This document shows positions 8,474-16,915 of a stretch of 64,000 bases of DNA, piece by piece (within the stretch, counting starts at the first letter, position 1; each line of letters starts with the position of its first letter). Origin of the DNA: Bacillus sp. FJAT-27264 (GTDB taxonomy: Bacteria > Bacillota > Bacilli > Paenibacillales > Paenibacillaceae); assembly GCF_001682855.1 (NCBI RefSeq), contig NZ_MAQW01000012.1, positions 372,001 to 436,000 of the forward strand, in the 5' to 3' direction. The position numbers were made by a program, and so were the translations under genes. A model generated the notes under the pieces. That model was not told the origin of the DNA and searched no databases. It saw only the letters and a list, made by a program, of their open reading frames with translations.

Positions 8474-9340
8474 CTATTTATCCAGGCGAGTTACATCCAC
8501 CTTCACCGTTAGAGATCCCGCGTTGCCCCGGTATACCCCTTTGACAGGTACAATATCCTTGTAGTCTCTTCCGTGTCCCAGCTTAATGTATCGCCAGTTC
8601 ACTTCAGTGTCGTTAGTAGGATCGAAGCCCAGCCAGCCCGTACCCGGAATGTGGGTCTCTACCCATGCATGCGAAGCCTGTTCAAAATCCGCATTTCCTC
8701 CCTGCAAATCCCCAACAAAATGATATCCGCTCACATACCTTGATGGCAACCCGACGCTACGGCAGACCGCGATCATCAGATGCGCATAATCCTGACAGAC
8801 GCCGCGTTTGAGCTTTAATGCTTTTTTAACCGTTGTATTCACGCTCGTTGCCTCCGGGTCATACGTGAACTGCTCAAAGATCGTCGAAGATAGCTGTTTG
8901 ACCCATTCATACATCCCTTCGGCAGCGGCAAAAGGATACTGTGAAGCAAACTCAACCAGTTCAGGCGTCACTTCCGTATAGCTAGTTGGCAAAATAAATT
9001 CGATATACCGGTTCTGGAACCTGGAATCCTCCAGAAGCTTCACCTGCTCCGCCAGGGGGATGGACGGCAAACCAGCGCCCTGCGCTTTATCGAGCGTCAC
9101 CACCGTGGCCTTGGTATGAATAACCATCTCGGTATGCGGCTTATTGACCGAATAAGCGTGAACGCGGTTGCCGAAAAAATCCTCGTATGTCAGCAGATTC
9201 GCCGGCGGATGCACCTCCACCTCATGGTGATAACAGGACTGACGATAGTTGGTGCGCGGCGTGAGGCGAATTTCATTGACACTGTCCGTAACCGGCTCGG
9301 GGTAAGTATATGTCGTTGTATGATGGATTTGGATTTTCAT
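8474..9340 (-). CDS. Transglutaminase-like protein with bacterial N-terminal domain
   Basis: A 288-residue cytoplasmic protein. The N-terminal region (IHHTTTYTYPEPVTDSVNEI, LTPR) is the bacterial transglutaminase N domain. The transglutaminase core has the catalytic Cys in KRGVCQDYAHLMIAVCRSVG, the His in ASHAWVE and the Asp in GFDPTNDTEV. Such proteins can be peptidases or amidases as well as cross-linkers. The ATG overlaps the stop of the alpha-E gene by four bases (ATGA), indicating translational coupling. It is the third gene of a conserved trio predicted to make or process a peptide modification. Confidence 0.9.
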   Translation of the reverse strand: MKIQIHHTTTYTYPEPVTDSVNEIRLTPRTNYRQSCYHHEVEVHPPANLLTYEDFFGNRVHAYSVNKPHTEMVIHTKATVVTLDKAQGAGLPSIPLAEQVKLLEDSRFQNRYIEFILPTSYTEVTPELVEFASQYPFAAAEGMYEWVKQLSSTIFEQFTYDPEATSVNTTVKKALKLKRGVCQDYAHLMIAVCRSVGLPSRYVSGYHFVGDLQGGNADFEQASHAWVETHIPGTGWLGFDPTNDTEVNWRYIKLGHGRDYKDIVPVKGVYRGNAGSLTVKVDVTRLDK

Positions 9341-10290
9341 GCTGAGATGCCTTCCCGCCGAAAAAAGGCGCCTTCCATCGTTTTACCCAGCCGCTCGCAG
9401 GATTGTACCAGCGCTTGCAGCACATGATCTACCATGTCGCCGGACATCTCCTCCTTCTCCATATAATCCAGCTCCGCCTGGATTCTACCCGCTTGCCGGA
9501 TCACTCGCTCATACCCTGACCCTTTGTCAGATCCGTCAAGCTCTAGTGCTGCCAGATGTTCTCCCAGCTTATGAAAGGAAAAACAGATCGACCTCGGAAA
9601 TTGCGCACTTCCAATCAGAAACTCCAGAATACTCTCCGGTGAGACAGCATCGGCATAATACCGCCGGAAGGCTTGGTATCCGCTCACGGATTTGAGTACC
9701 GCCTGAAGCTGAGTGTACATCGCATTGATGTCCTTGTCCTTGCATGATGCCGTGACCGACTGAAGGATCCGTGTCGTATTCTCCGCACGTTCCAGGAAAC
9801 GACCGCTCTCAATAAAATGCCACTCATTTCCCCGCACCATCACCGACTGTTCTGCGCCAAGGAACATGGCCGTCCGCTCCTTAACGTGACGATAGAACTG
9901 ATGCGGTCCGCGCATAATATCCGCCACTGAACGTTCTCCCAGCCAGAGATTAAAGCTATTCACAATATCCCATAGCTCACTGGGCAGATGCTGGCGCAGG
10001 GTGCGCAGATTATTTCTTGCATGATGAACACAGGAGAATAAGGAATTGGGGTTGCCGAGATCCAGCGTAATGAAGGACAACACATCCTGTTCGGAGAAGG
10101 TTTCGAACTGTTGACTATATTCACTTCGTACCCCAAGCGCATCGATCAGCCGTGACCATTTATGACCTTCCTCCTGAAAATCCGCCTCTTGCTGAATATG
10201 ATAATGGACGTCGATCAGCCGTGCATGGTTCTCTGCCCGTTCAATATACCGGCCTATCCAAAATAACGCCTCTGCATTGCGATTCAGCAT
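9337..10290 (-). CDS. Alpha-E domain protein (DUF403)
   Basis: A 317-residue all-helical protein matching the alpha-E family: MLNRNAEALFWIGRYIERAENHARLIDVHY at the N-terminus and RSICFSFHKLGEHL near the C-terminus. Its biochemical role is unknown; the family almost always accompanies a circularly permuted ATP-grasp enzyme and a transglutaminase, as here. The gene starts 31 bases after the ATP-grasp gene and overlaps the transglutaminase gene by four bases. Confidence 0.9.
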   Translation of the reverse strand: MLNRNAEALFWIGRYIERAENHARLIDVHYHIQQEADFQEEGHKWSRLIDALGVRSEYSQQFETFSEQDVLSFITLDLGNPNSLFSCVHHARNNLRTLRQHLPSELWDIVNSFNLWLGERSVADIMRGPHQFYRHVKERTAMFLGAEQSVMVRGNEWHFIESGRFLERAENTTRILQSVTASCKDKDINAMYTQLQAVLKSVSGYQAFRRYYADAVSPESILEFLIGSAQFPRSICFSFHKLGEHLAALELDGSDKGSGYERVIRQAGRIQAELDYMEKEEMSGDMVDHVLQALVQSCERLGKTMEGAFFRREGISA

Positions 10291-10321
10291 CGTCAGCCAC
10301 CCCTTTTTCTAATATAAAATA

Positions 10322-11788
10322 TCAGGCCATCACCCAGGTATCCTTAACCCCTCCACCCTGTGAGGAGTTGACTACAAGCGAACCTTCTTTCATGGCCACG
10401 CGAGTTAGTCCGCCGGGAATCACATGCGGCTTGCAGTCCGCCCCCATCAGGACAAATGCTCTAAGGTCGATGTGCCGTGGCGTCATCCCCCCGGACTCCG
10501 ACAGTACCGGCGCTCTAGACAAGGACATGATGGGCTGGGCAATATAACGATCCGGCTCCGCCAGAATCTTCAGACGGAACTCGTTTTGTTCTTCCCGGGT
10601 CGCCTCACTACCAATCAGCATGCCGTATCCGCCAGATAGCGATGTTTCTTTGACAACCATATCCTCCAAATGATCCAGCACATACTGGCGCTCCTCCGCT
10701 TTGGACAGCAAATAGGTGGGCACGTTGTCCAGGATCGGTTCTTCCTTAAGGTAATATCGAATCATGTCCGGTACATACACGTAAATTGCCTTGTCGTCAG
10801 CCACCCCCGTTCCAGGAGCATTGGCAATCGCAATATTGCCAGCCCTGTAGGCATTCATGAGTCCGGCTACACCGAGTAACGAATCGGGCTGAAAGGCCAG
10901 TGGATCAATATAATCATCATCCAATCTTCGGTACAGTACATCCACACGGCGCAGACCATCCATGGATTTTAAATAGATTTTATGATCACGGGCGACCAGA
11001 TCACGTCCCTCGACCAGATGAATTCCCATCTGTTGTGCGAGGAAAGCATGCTCGTAATACGCCGAGTTATATTCACCTGGTGTCAGCAGTGCGATGACCG
11101 GGTCCCGCGTCCGTGAAGGAGACAAGCTGCGTAGCACGGATAAAAAGCAGTTGAGGCTGTGATCTACATCTCGAATCGAGCTGGTAAAGGAAAGTTCAGG
11201 GAACAGCTGATTCATCAGCGACCTCCCTTTGAACAAATAGGAAAACCCTGATGGTGTACGCAGGTTATCCTCCAGCACATAATACCTTCCATCATGATGG
11301 CGGATAAGATCAATACCGGAGGTAGTGACGTAGGCCCCGCCTGGAACACGCAGTCCCGCCATCTCTGGCCGGAAATAACAATTGGAGAGGATCATTCGAC
11401 GCGGCACAATTCCATCCTTCACAATGTTCTGCTCATGATAAATGTCATGAATGAACAAATTGAGCGCCGTAATGCGCTGTATGATCCCGGCCTCCAGCCG
11501 CTCCCATTCCCCCTTGGGGATAATCCGCGGCACCATATCAAAGGGAATCGTCCGTTCCATTGGATGATCCTGAGCCGGATTGTATAGTGTAAATGTAATG
11601 CCTTCTTCCATCATCCGACGCTGCATGAGGTTCTGCTTCCCCTGCAGCTCTTCGGGACTCATTCCGGCAAACATGCGGCTCACATGTTGATAGTGGGGCC
11701 TAACACTCCGCGCATCGGCATACATCTCATCATAGTAATGAAATAGCGGATACGGGGATAGGCCGAGCAATGGATCGAGTTTGGACAT
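10322..11788 (-). CDS. Circularly permuted ATP-grasp type 2 protein
   Basis: A 488-residue protein of the CP_ATPgrasp family (DUF404/DUF407). Recognisable blocks include YNPAQDHPMERTIPFDMVPRI, FLHDIYHEQ-like text after ITALNLFI, VLEDNLRTPSG, and VVKETSLSGGYGM, where ATP-grasp nucleotide contacts are expected. Members are predicted peptide or amide ligases. Iyer and colleagues linked this trio (ATP-grasp, alpha-E, transglutaminase, sometimes the Anbu peptidase) to synthesis of an unknown peptide tag. ATG follows GGAGAG by eight bases and is the first gene of the operon. No Anbu gene is visible nearby. Confidence 0.9.
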   Translation of the reverse strand: MSKLDPLLGLSPYPLFHYYDEMYADARSVRPHYQHVSRMFAGMSPEELQGKQNLMQRRMMEEGITFTLYNPAQDHPMERTIPFDMVPRIIPKGEWERLEAGIIQRITALNLFIHDIYHEQNIVKDGIVPRRMILSNCYFRPEMAGLRVPGGAYVTTSGIDLIRHHDGRYYVLEDNLRTPSGFSYLFKGRSLMNQLFPELSFTSSIRDVDHSLNCFLSVLRSLSPSRTRDPVIALLTPGEYNSAYYEHAFLAQQMGIHLVEGRDLVARDHKIYLKSMDGLRRVDVLYRRLDDDYIDPLAFQPDSLLGVAGLMNAYRAGNIAIANAPGTGVADDKAIYVYVPDMIRYYLKEEPILDNVPTYLLSKAEERQYVLDHLEDMVVKETSLSGGYGMLIGSEATREEQNEFRLKILAEPDRYIAQPIMSLSRAPVLSESGGMTPRHIDLRAFVLMGADCKPHVIPGGLTRVAMKEGSLVVNSSQGGGVKDTWVMA

Positions 11789-12271
11789 GAGCCCGACTCT
11801 CCTTTCGGATTAATGTAATGTTTCCTCACAATAAATTCATTAAATCTAGAATAAAATGTGAATTTACGCTGTTTTTATTTTCATTCTACGTATTCACAAG
11901 CTTTCATGTCAATATATATGACAACAAAATGTTGTTTTCACCCTGACAGGTATTGTGTAATCGCTTCCTTATAACCTTTCCGTGTATAGTAAGAGTGTTT
12001 ATGCAAATTTCACAGCAATTGTAGGTTCGATGTAATGGATATTTCTATTATTGTGAATTTTTCATATGATGTATTTTTTACTCATTGAACTTTTAGCCTA
12101 TATCTTCAGTCCCTTCATCATCCATGGCAGGTTCCCCGGATATAACCAGGAGATCAAGGCATAATAGCGGTGTGAATGGGCACAGCTCACCGACTATATA
12201 GAACGCATTAAAAAACAAAGATAGCCAAGAAAAAGAGAGTTTATATAAGAAGGATCGAACTCGAAGTGTAA
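11789..12271. other. Intergenic region upstream of the ATP-grasp operon
   Basis: AT-rich, with no convincing gene. It must hold the promoter of the minus-strand ATP-grasp operon, although no strong -35/-10 pair is clear. A perfect dyad ACAACA-AAA-TGTTGT lies at 11931-11945 and could be an operator. The 20-bp repeat copy 2 is at 12049-12068. Confidence 0.5.
12049..12068 (+). repeat. 20-bp exact repeat, copy 2
   Basis: TATTGTGAATTTTTCATATG, identical to 4197-4216. Confidence 0.7.
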
Positions 12272-12458
12272 TTAACGGCATTTCTGTACCTTAAATCCTC
12301 TGCAGCTAAGGGTTAGTAGAGATTAAGTGCAATATTGTACCTTAAAACTTCCAGAACACCCCGTTTAGCATAATTTACCGAAAAACAAGATACAATAATT
12401 CCCTTATTTCCCTTATTTTATTGTATTGAAGAAAAATAAGGTGCAGAAATGCCGTTAG
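12272..12458. repeat. 187-bp structured repeat element, copy A
   Basis: Four 23-bp units related to TTAAGG-CATTTTTGTA-CCTTAA. Units 1 (12272-12294) and 2 (12323-12345) read forward; units 3 (12386-12408) and 4 (12436-12458) read inverted. Start offsets are 0, 51, 114 and 164. Copy B at 41816-42002 has offsets 0, 51, 113 and 164, the same total length and recognisably similar spacers (for example CCGAAAAAC versus CCGTAAAAT before unit 3). The termini are inverted repeats (TAACGGCATTTCTG), so a transcript would fold into a long hairpin. No transposase is associated. Confidence 0.8.
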
Positions 12459-12548
12459 TTGAGGCAGCGTCCCCTCTTCGCCAATCTTAAGACGATTGGT
12501 GAAGGAGAATTTACCCTTTCTAGTGGTTGAAATCAGTCAACAGTCACG

Positions 12549-12640
12549 TTCCGGCGCTTGCTGTCCTATGGAAAGCTTTCAGGCGAACGCTTTGCCCCTA
12601 CAGTTCCAAACTTCCGCGTTCGCTCATCTTCGCTTTTTGT
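12549..12640. repeat. Possible interspersed repeat related to 20956-21142
   Basis: The segment CTTTCAGGCGAACGCTTT near 12577-12594 matches the complement of the repeat arm near 21016-21032 (CTTTAAAGGCGAACGCT). The surrounding GC-rich text is unlike the AT-rich flanks and holds no plausible gene. The relationship rests on a short match. Confidence 0.35.
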
Positions 12641-12732
12641 TATTTTCTTTTGTTCGGCTTATATATCGTGTTCAGCTCTTTTCAGAAGTTTTGTTAACTT
12701 TATTAAGGCTATGTTAAATAACATCAATTCGA

Positions 12733-12762
12733 TTGACGGTGATTTTCGGATGTTGCTATAAT
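12733..12762 (+). promoter_or_regulatory. Promoter of the ABC transporter operon
   Basis: TTGACG (12733-12738), 18 bases, then a perfect TATAAT (12757-12762). Transcription would start around 12769, at the edge of the operator at 12769-12786. Confidence 0.85.
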
Positions 12763-12768
12763 CAATTT

Positions 12769-12786
12769 GAAATTGACACGTTCCAA
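12769..12786 (+). promoter_or_regulatory. LacI-type operator, transporter copy
   Basis: GAAATTGACACGTTCCAA. Its core TTGACACGTTCCAA (12773-12786) is an imperfect palindrome (TTGnnACGTnnCAA) with the central CG typical of LacI/GalR operators. It lies immediately downstream of the -10 box, a classic repression position. The identical 18 bases occur inverted at 20834-20851, next to the LacI-fusion regulator gene. Confidence 0.75.
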
Positions 12787-12810
12787 AAATAATGAAAAAG
12801 GGAGACTTTT

Positions 12811-13911
12811 ATGAACACCAAATTCAAACGGATGGTCCTGCCTCTACTCGGTCTTGTACTCACCAGCACGCTCGCTGCATGTGGAAATCAATCTTCCACC
12901 ACAAATGCAACCAATGCCGTAAGCCCGACTGAGGCTGCTAGTTCTGCCAAGGCTCCACTCGTTGTCTACACTAACTCCGCTTCTGACGGCAGAGGCGATT
13001 GGCTGAAAGAGAAAGCCAAAGAAAAAGGCTTCGACCTGCAAATCGTGGAGGGTGGCGGCGGCGATATTGCCAACCGTCTGATTGCTGAAAAGAACAAACC
13101 GGTAGCCGACATTATTTATGGTTTAAGTACGGTGAACTATGTGGAATTCAAGTCGCAGGACATGCTGGAGCAGTACAAACCCGCGTGGGCAAGCGAAGTT
13201 CCTGAGGGCTTAAGTGATAAAGACGATTATTACCATGGGATTGTTAAGCAAGCGATCCTGCTGATATACAACTCTAAGCTTTACAACGAAAACACCGCTC
13301 CTAAAGACTGGTCAGATCTGTGGACCAACCCGCAGTTCCATAATAAATACGACGCACCGGGAACGAACGATCTCGGCGGCGCTACCGTTCGTGCGGTTTT
13401 GGCCGGTATTCTCGTTCGCTATCAGGACCCGAATGGTGAGTACGGAATCTCCCAGCAGGGTTGGGATGCCATGAAGAACTATTTGAAATACGGTTTCTAT
13501 AAAGCCGAAGGCGAAGATTTCTATGCCAACCTGGCTAGTGGGAAGTCTCCTTTTGGCCCGATGTTCTCTAGCGGTATCGCTTCGAGAGAGAAGCAGTACA
13601 ACGTCAAAGCCGGAATCGTAAAACCAGCCATTGGTGTTCCTTATATTGTTGAGCAAGTAGCGATTGTCAAAGGTACGAAGAACCTCGATACTGCCAAAGC
13701 CTTTGTCGATTGGTTCGGTAGCAGCGAGGTACAGACAGAATGGTCCAAGCAGTTCTCCACTATGCCAGCTAACAGCAAAGCGCTTGAGAACGCCGCGCAG
13801 GATCTTAAAGATCTGGATGCTTCCCTTAAACAACAGCCGATCGATTGGGAGTTTGTGAACAAGAACATCAACAACTGGGTTGAGAAAATCCAGCTTGAGC
13901 TTTTGCCGTAA
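12811..13911 (+). CDS. ABC transporter substrate-binding lipoprotein
   Basis: A 366-residue extracellular binding protein. A lipoprotein signal peptide ends in the lipobox LAAC (Cys about residue 25), followed by a Ser/Thr/Ala-rich linker. The mature part has the type 2 periplasmic-binding fold of the Fe3+/2-aminoethylphosphonate/polyamine group (VVYTNSASDGRGDWLKEK, ADIIYGLSTVNYVEF, DWSDLWTNPQF, VKAGIVKPAIGVPYIVEQVA). It captures the solute for the ATPase and permease encoded downstream. ATG follows AAAGGGAG. The true ligand is unknown. A shared operator with the GDPD gene suggests a phosphodiester, phosphonate or glycerophosphate-like compound; that is inference. Confidence 0.9.
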   Translation: MNTKFKRMVLPLLGLVLTSTLAACGNQSSTTNATNAVSPTEAASSAKAPLVVYTNSASDGRGDWLKEKAKEKGFDLQIVEGGGGDIANRLIAEKNKPVADIIYGLSTVNYVEFKSQDMLEQYKPAWASEVPEGLSDKDDYYHGIVKQAILLIYNSKLYNENTAPKDWSDLWTNPQFHNKYDAPGTNDLGGATVRAVLAGILVRYQDPNGEYGISQQGWDAMKNYLKYGFYKAEGEDFYANLASGKSPFGPMFSSGIASREKQYNVKAGIVKPAIGVPYIVEQVAIVKGTKNLDTAKAFVDWFGSSEVQTEWSKQFSTMPANSKALENAAQDLKDLDASLKQQPIDWEFVNKNINNWVEKIQLELLP

Positions 13912-13966
13912 TTCAGCATCATGACCATCCCGGCAGCAGGAGTACAGGACGCCTCATTTATGGCGC

Positions 13967-13998
13967 GCCAGCCCCCACTGCCGGGTGGCTTTATTTTT
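13967..13998 (+). terminator. Intra-operon attenuating terminator
   Basis: GCCAGCCC (13967-13974) pairs with GGGTGGC (13983-13989), with one bulge, and is followed by TTTATTTTTA. Located between the binding-protein and ATPase genes, it would leave the binding protein in excess, as is common in such operons. Confidence 0.6.
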
Positions 13999-14025
13999 AT
14001 ACAACAAGTGAGGAGCCGGGGAATC

Positions 14026-15042
14026 ATGATCGAATTTAGAGAGATAGAAATTAAATACAACGATTTTATCGCAGTGAAGAACTTGAATTTGAACATTGCA
14101 GAAGGCGAATTCTTCACCATGCTTGGCCCTTCCGGCTGTGGCAAAACGACTACGTTACGAAGCCTCGTTGGATTTGTCAGCCCGACGCATGGCTCCATTC
14201 ACGTGAATGGCAAGGACATCACGCAATTACCTGTAGAGAAACGGGATATCAGTATGGTTTTTCAAAGTTACGCCCTGTTCCCGACTCTTAATGTATATGA
14301 GAACATCGCCTTCGGCCTGAAGGTCAAAAAAATGTCCAAAGAACAAATTGAAGCCGAAGTGGCAGAAATCGCCCAGAAAGTGGACCTGAGTCAAGCGCAA
14401 TTACGTAAAAAAGTATCCGAGCTGTCAGGCGGACAACAGCAGCGTGTAGCTATCGCCAGAGCGCTGGTGCTGAAGCCCAGCATTCTAGTACTGGACGAGC
14501 CCCTCTCTAATCTCGATGCCAGCTTGCGGGTCCAACTGCGTAACGAGTTGAAAAGTCTGCAAAAGAAGTTTGGTATCACTACGATCTATGTAACCCATGA
14601 CCAGGAGGAAGCCTTGACCTTATCGGACCGCATCGCTGTGTTCAATCATGGGGCTGTGGAGCAGGTCGGCACACCGTACGAAATTTACAGTCAGTCTGCG
14701 ACCGAGTTTGTATGCAATTTTATCGGAGACATCAATACATTGGAACGTTCTATCATCGAAAAAGTTAACGCAACATCAGGCCAGTCATTTGACACGGCGA
14801 AAGCCGCCTATCTAAGAACTGAGAAAATCTACACCTCCCTGCCGGAGGGAAACGCCGAGGCGTTTACTACACTGTCAGCACGCGTGATCGACGCTGAATA
14901 CTACGGTTTATACACGAAATATACGTTTGAAATAGGTGGGGCCCTCCTGAAAAAGGTGGAGATTGAGGACGGACGAAGCCGCTGCATCATCGGAAATGAA
15001 ATAGATATTTATATTCGCCCGGACGATATTTTGCAATATTAG
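14026..15042 (+). CDS. ABC transporter ATP-binding protein (FbpC/PotA-like)
   Basis: A 338-residue importer ATPase. Walker A (GPSGCGKTT), Q-loop (FQSYALFP), signature (LSGGQQQRVAIARAL), Walker B (LVLDEPLSNLD) and the H-loop (YVTHDQEEA) are intact. The C-terminal extension, with a TOBE-like segment, is typical of the Fe3+/polyamine/phosphonate group. The ATG at 14026 follows GAGGAG by about ten bases; an upstream ATG at 13921 lies inside the attenuator region and is not used. The gene is 12 bases upstream of the permease gene. Confidence 0.92.
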   Translation: MIEFREIEIKYNDFIAVKNLNLNIAEGEFFTMLGPSGCGKTTTLRSLVGFVSPTHGSIHVNGKDITQLPVEKRDISMVFQSYALFPTLNVYENIAFGLKVKKMSKEQIEAEVAEIAQKVDLSQAQLRKKVSELSGGQQQRVAIARALVLKPSILVLDEPLSNLDASLRVQLRNELKSLQKKFGITTIYVTHDQEEALTLSDRIAVFNHGAVEQVGTPYEIYSQSATEFVCNFIGDINTLERSIIEKVNATSGQSFDTAKAAYLRTEKIYTSLPEGNAEAFTTLSARVIDAEYYGLYTKYTFEIGGALLKKVEIEDGRSRCIIGNEIDIYIRPDDILQY

Positions 15043-15054
15043 GAGGCTTTCCCC

Positions 15055-16764
15055 ATGACAATAGAGCGCATTAAAAGATACGTAACGCCGGGGAGACTCT
15101 CCCTACTTATTGCTGGTTTGTTCTTGACCTGGTTTATTGTTGCTTTCTTGGTTTATCCCAATCTTAATTTGCTGAAAAGCGTATTTTGGGCGAACGGAAG
15201 CTTCTCGATTGAACCTTTTCAAAAACTGCTGCACTCCAAAAGAGCACTGAAAGGCCTGCTAAATAGCTTTATTCTGGCCGTTTCGATGGTCATTACCGTG
15301 AATATCGTCGGTATCTTTCTAGTCTTCGTTACGGACTATTTTGACATTAAAGGCTCTAAGCTGCTGCGGATCGGCTATTATACTACACTTGTATACAGCG
15401 GCATCGTGCTGGTGTCAGGCTACAAATTTCTGTATGGCGAGCAGGGCTTTATTACGAAATTTCTGCTCCTGCTCTTCCCTTCTTTTCCGGCGGACTGGTT
15501 CCATGGATACTGGGCCGTGCTGTTCGTCATGACGTTTGCCTGTACGTCCAATCATGTGTTGTTCTTGTCGAATGCCATTCGCAAAATCGATTACCAGACT
15601 GTGGAGGCCGCACGCAATATGGGCGCTTCCCCCTTTTATATTTTACGCAGAGTTGTACTGCCCGTGCTGCAGCCCTCTTTGTTCGCGATTACGATCTTGC
15701 TGTTTCTGACTGGTCTTGGCGCAACTTCCGCGCCGCTAATTGTAGGGGGAACTGAATTCCAGACGATTACCCCGTTAATTCTAGCCTTTTCAAAAAGCCC
15801 AACCTCCCGGGACATGGCTTCCGTGCTGGCGATCATCTTGGGGGTTGCTACACTGATTTTGTTGACCTTTCTTCGTAAGGCGGAGAAAAAAGGAAACTTT
15901 ATCTCAGTCTCCAAGGTGAAATCGGAAATCGTAAAGCAGAAAATAACGAATAAGACGCTGAACGCAGTGGTTCACGTCGTTGCCTACCTTCTATTTATAA
16001 TCTATACCGTGCCGGTTCTATTGACAGTCATCTTTTCCTTTACGGATGCTTATAGCATCTCTACTTCCAGCTTGTCCTGGAATCATTTTACGATCAGCAA
16101 CTATAAGCTGCTCTTTACCAACTCGGATGCGTATCAACCTTATCTGATCAGTATTGTTTACGCTGCTGGAGCTGCCGTAATCGTCGTAGCCCTGTCACTC
16201 CTTGTATCTCGCATTCTCCATAAGTACAGCAATCTCTTTACTACAGCACTGGAGTACGCAATGCTAATCCCTTGGCTATTGCCTTCTACGCTAATTGCGC
16301 TGGGATTGATTCTTACTTATGACGCGCCAAAATGGATTATGGCCAACCAGGTGCTGACCGGTTCGATGTGGATCTTAATGATCGCTTATATCATTGTGCT
16401 GATCCCGTTTACGCTGCGAATGCTCAAAGCCGCATTCTTCAGCATCGATGCCTCCCTGGAGGATGCCGGCCGGAGTCTCGGGGCTAGTGCTTTCTATACG
16501 TTCAGAAGAGTCCTGCTCCCCATCGTTCTTCCTTCAACACTGGCGGTGCTTGCGCTCAACTTCAACAGTCAATTAGCAGACTACGATCTGACAGTCTTCC
16601 TGTACCACCCGCTGTTCAAACCGCTGGGCATCGCTATTCAAAATGCGACCAGCGGACAAACCGCTTCCGATACCCGGGCGCTCGGACTTGTGTATTCGGT
16701 CATGTTAATGGTGATCTCGTCTGTTGCACTCTATTTGGTCTATGGGAGGAAGTCAAAAGCTTGA
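15055..16764 (+). CDS. ABC transporter permease with two fused membrane domains
   Basis: A 569-residue membrane protein with about twelve membrane segments. It holds two copies of the binding-protein-dependent permease domain, as in FbpB-type and phosphonate PhnU2-type proteins. Each half has its EAA coupling loop: EAARNMGASPFYILRRVVLP near residue 185 and EDAGRSLGASAFYTFRRVLL near residue 470. With the ATPase homodimer it forms the complete import channel. ATG follows AGGAGG. It is the last gene of the operon; a strong terminator follows. Confidence 0.92.
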   Translation: MTIERIKRYVTPGRLSLLIAGLFLTWFIVAFLVYPNLNLLKSVFWANGSFSIEPFQKLLHSKRALKGLLNSFILAVSMVITVNIVGIFLVFVTDYFDIKGSKLLRIGYYTTLVYSGIVLVSGYKFLYGEQGFITKFLLLLFPSFPADWFHGYWAVLFVMTFACTSNHVLFLSNAIRKIDYQTVEAARNMGASPFYILRRVVLPVLQPSLFAITILLFLTGLGATSAPLIVGGTEFQTITPLILAFSKSPTSRDMASVLAIILGVATLILLTFLRKAEKKGNFISVSKVKSEIVKQKITNKTLNAVVHVVAYLLFIIYTVPVLLTVIFSFTDAYSISTSSLSWNHFTISNYKLLFTNSDAYQPYLISIVYAAGAAVIVVALSLLVSRILHKYSNLFTTALEYAMLIPWLLPSTLIALGLILTYDAPKWIMANQVLTGSMWILMIAYIIVLIPFTLRMLKAAFFSIDASLEDAGRSLGASAFYTFRRVLLPIVLPSTLAVLALNFNSQLADYDLTVFLYHPLFKPLGIAIQNATSGQTASDTRALGLVYSVMLMVISSVALYLVYGRKSKA

Positions 16765-16783
16765 GGTTCGGTTGAGGTAAAAT

Positions 16784-16818
16784 AAAGCCCCTATGATTGT
16801 TGTAGTCATAGGGGCTTT
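16784..16818 (+). terminator. Terminator of the ABC transporter operon
   Basis: AAAGCCCCTATGA (16784-16796) and TCATAGGGGCTTT (16806-16818) form a perfect 13-bp stem, so it can act in both directions. Confidence 0.88.
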
Positions 16819-16915
16819 GTATTGTGGTTCATTTGGATAGTTTGCATATGTAGTTGAATATCATCAGATAATCTGTTTCAGAACCACTATTCTGTGATTT
16901 GCTTCCTTTAAACAT

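Noticed and set aside
12093..12281. 62-residue minus-strand frame beside repeat copy A
   Set aside because: No RBS; its start lies inside the repeat element; composition looks random.
12272..12458. CRISPR array
   Set aside because: Only four short units, two inverted, with unequal spacing and no cas genes; a structured repeat fits better.
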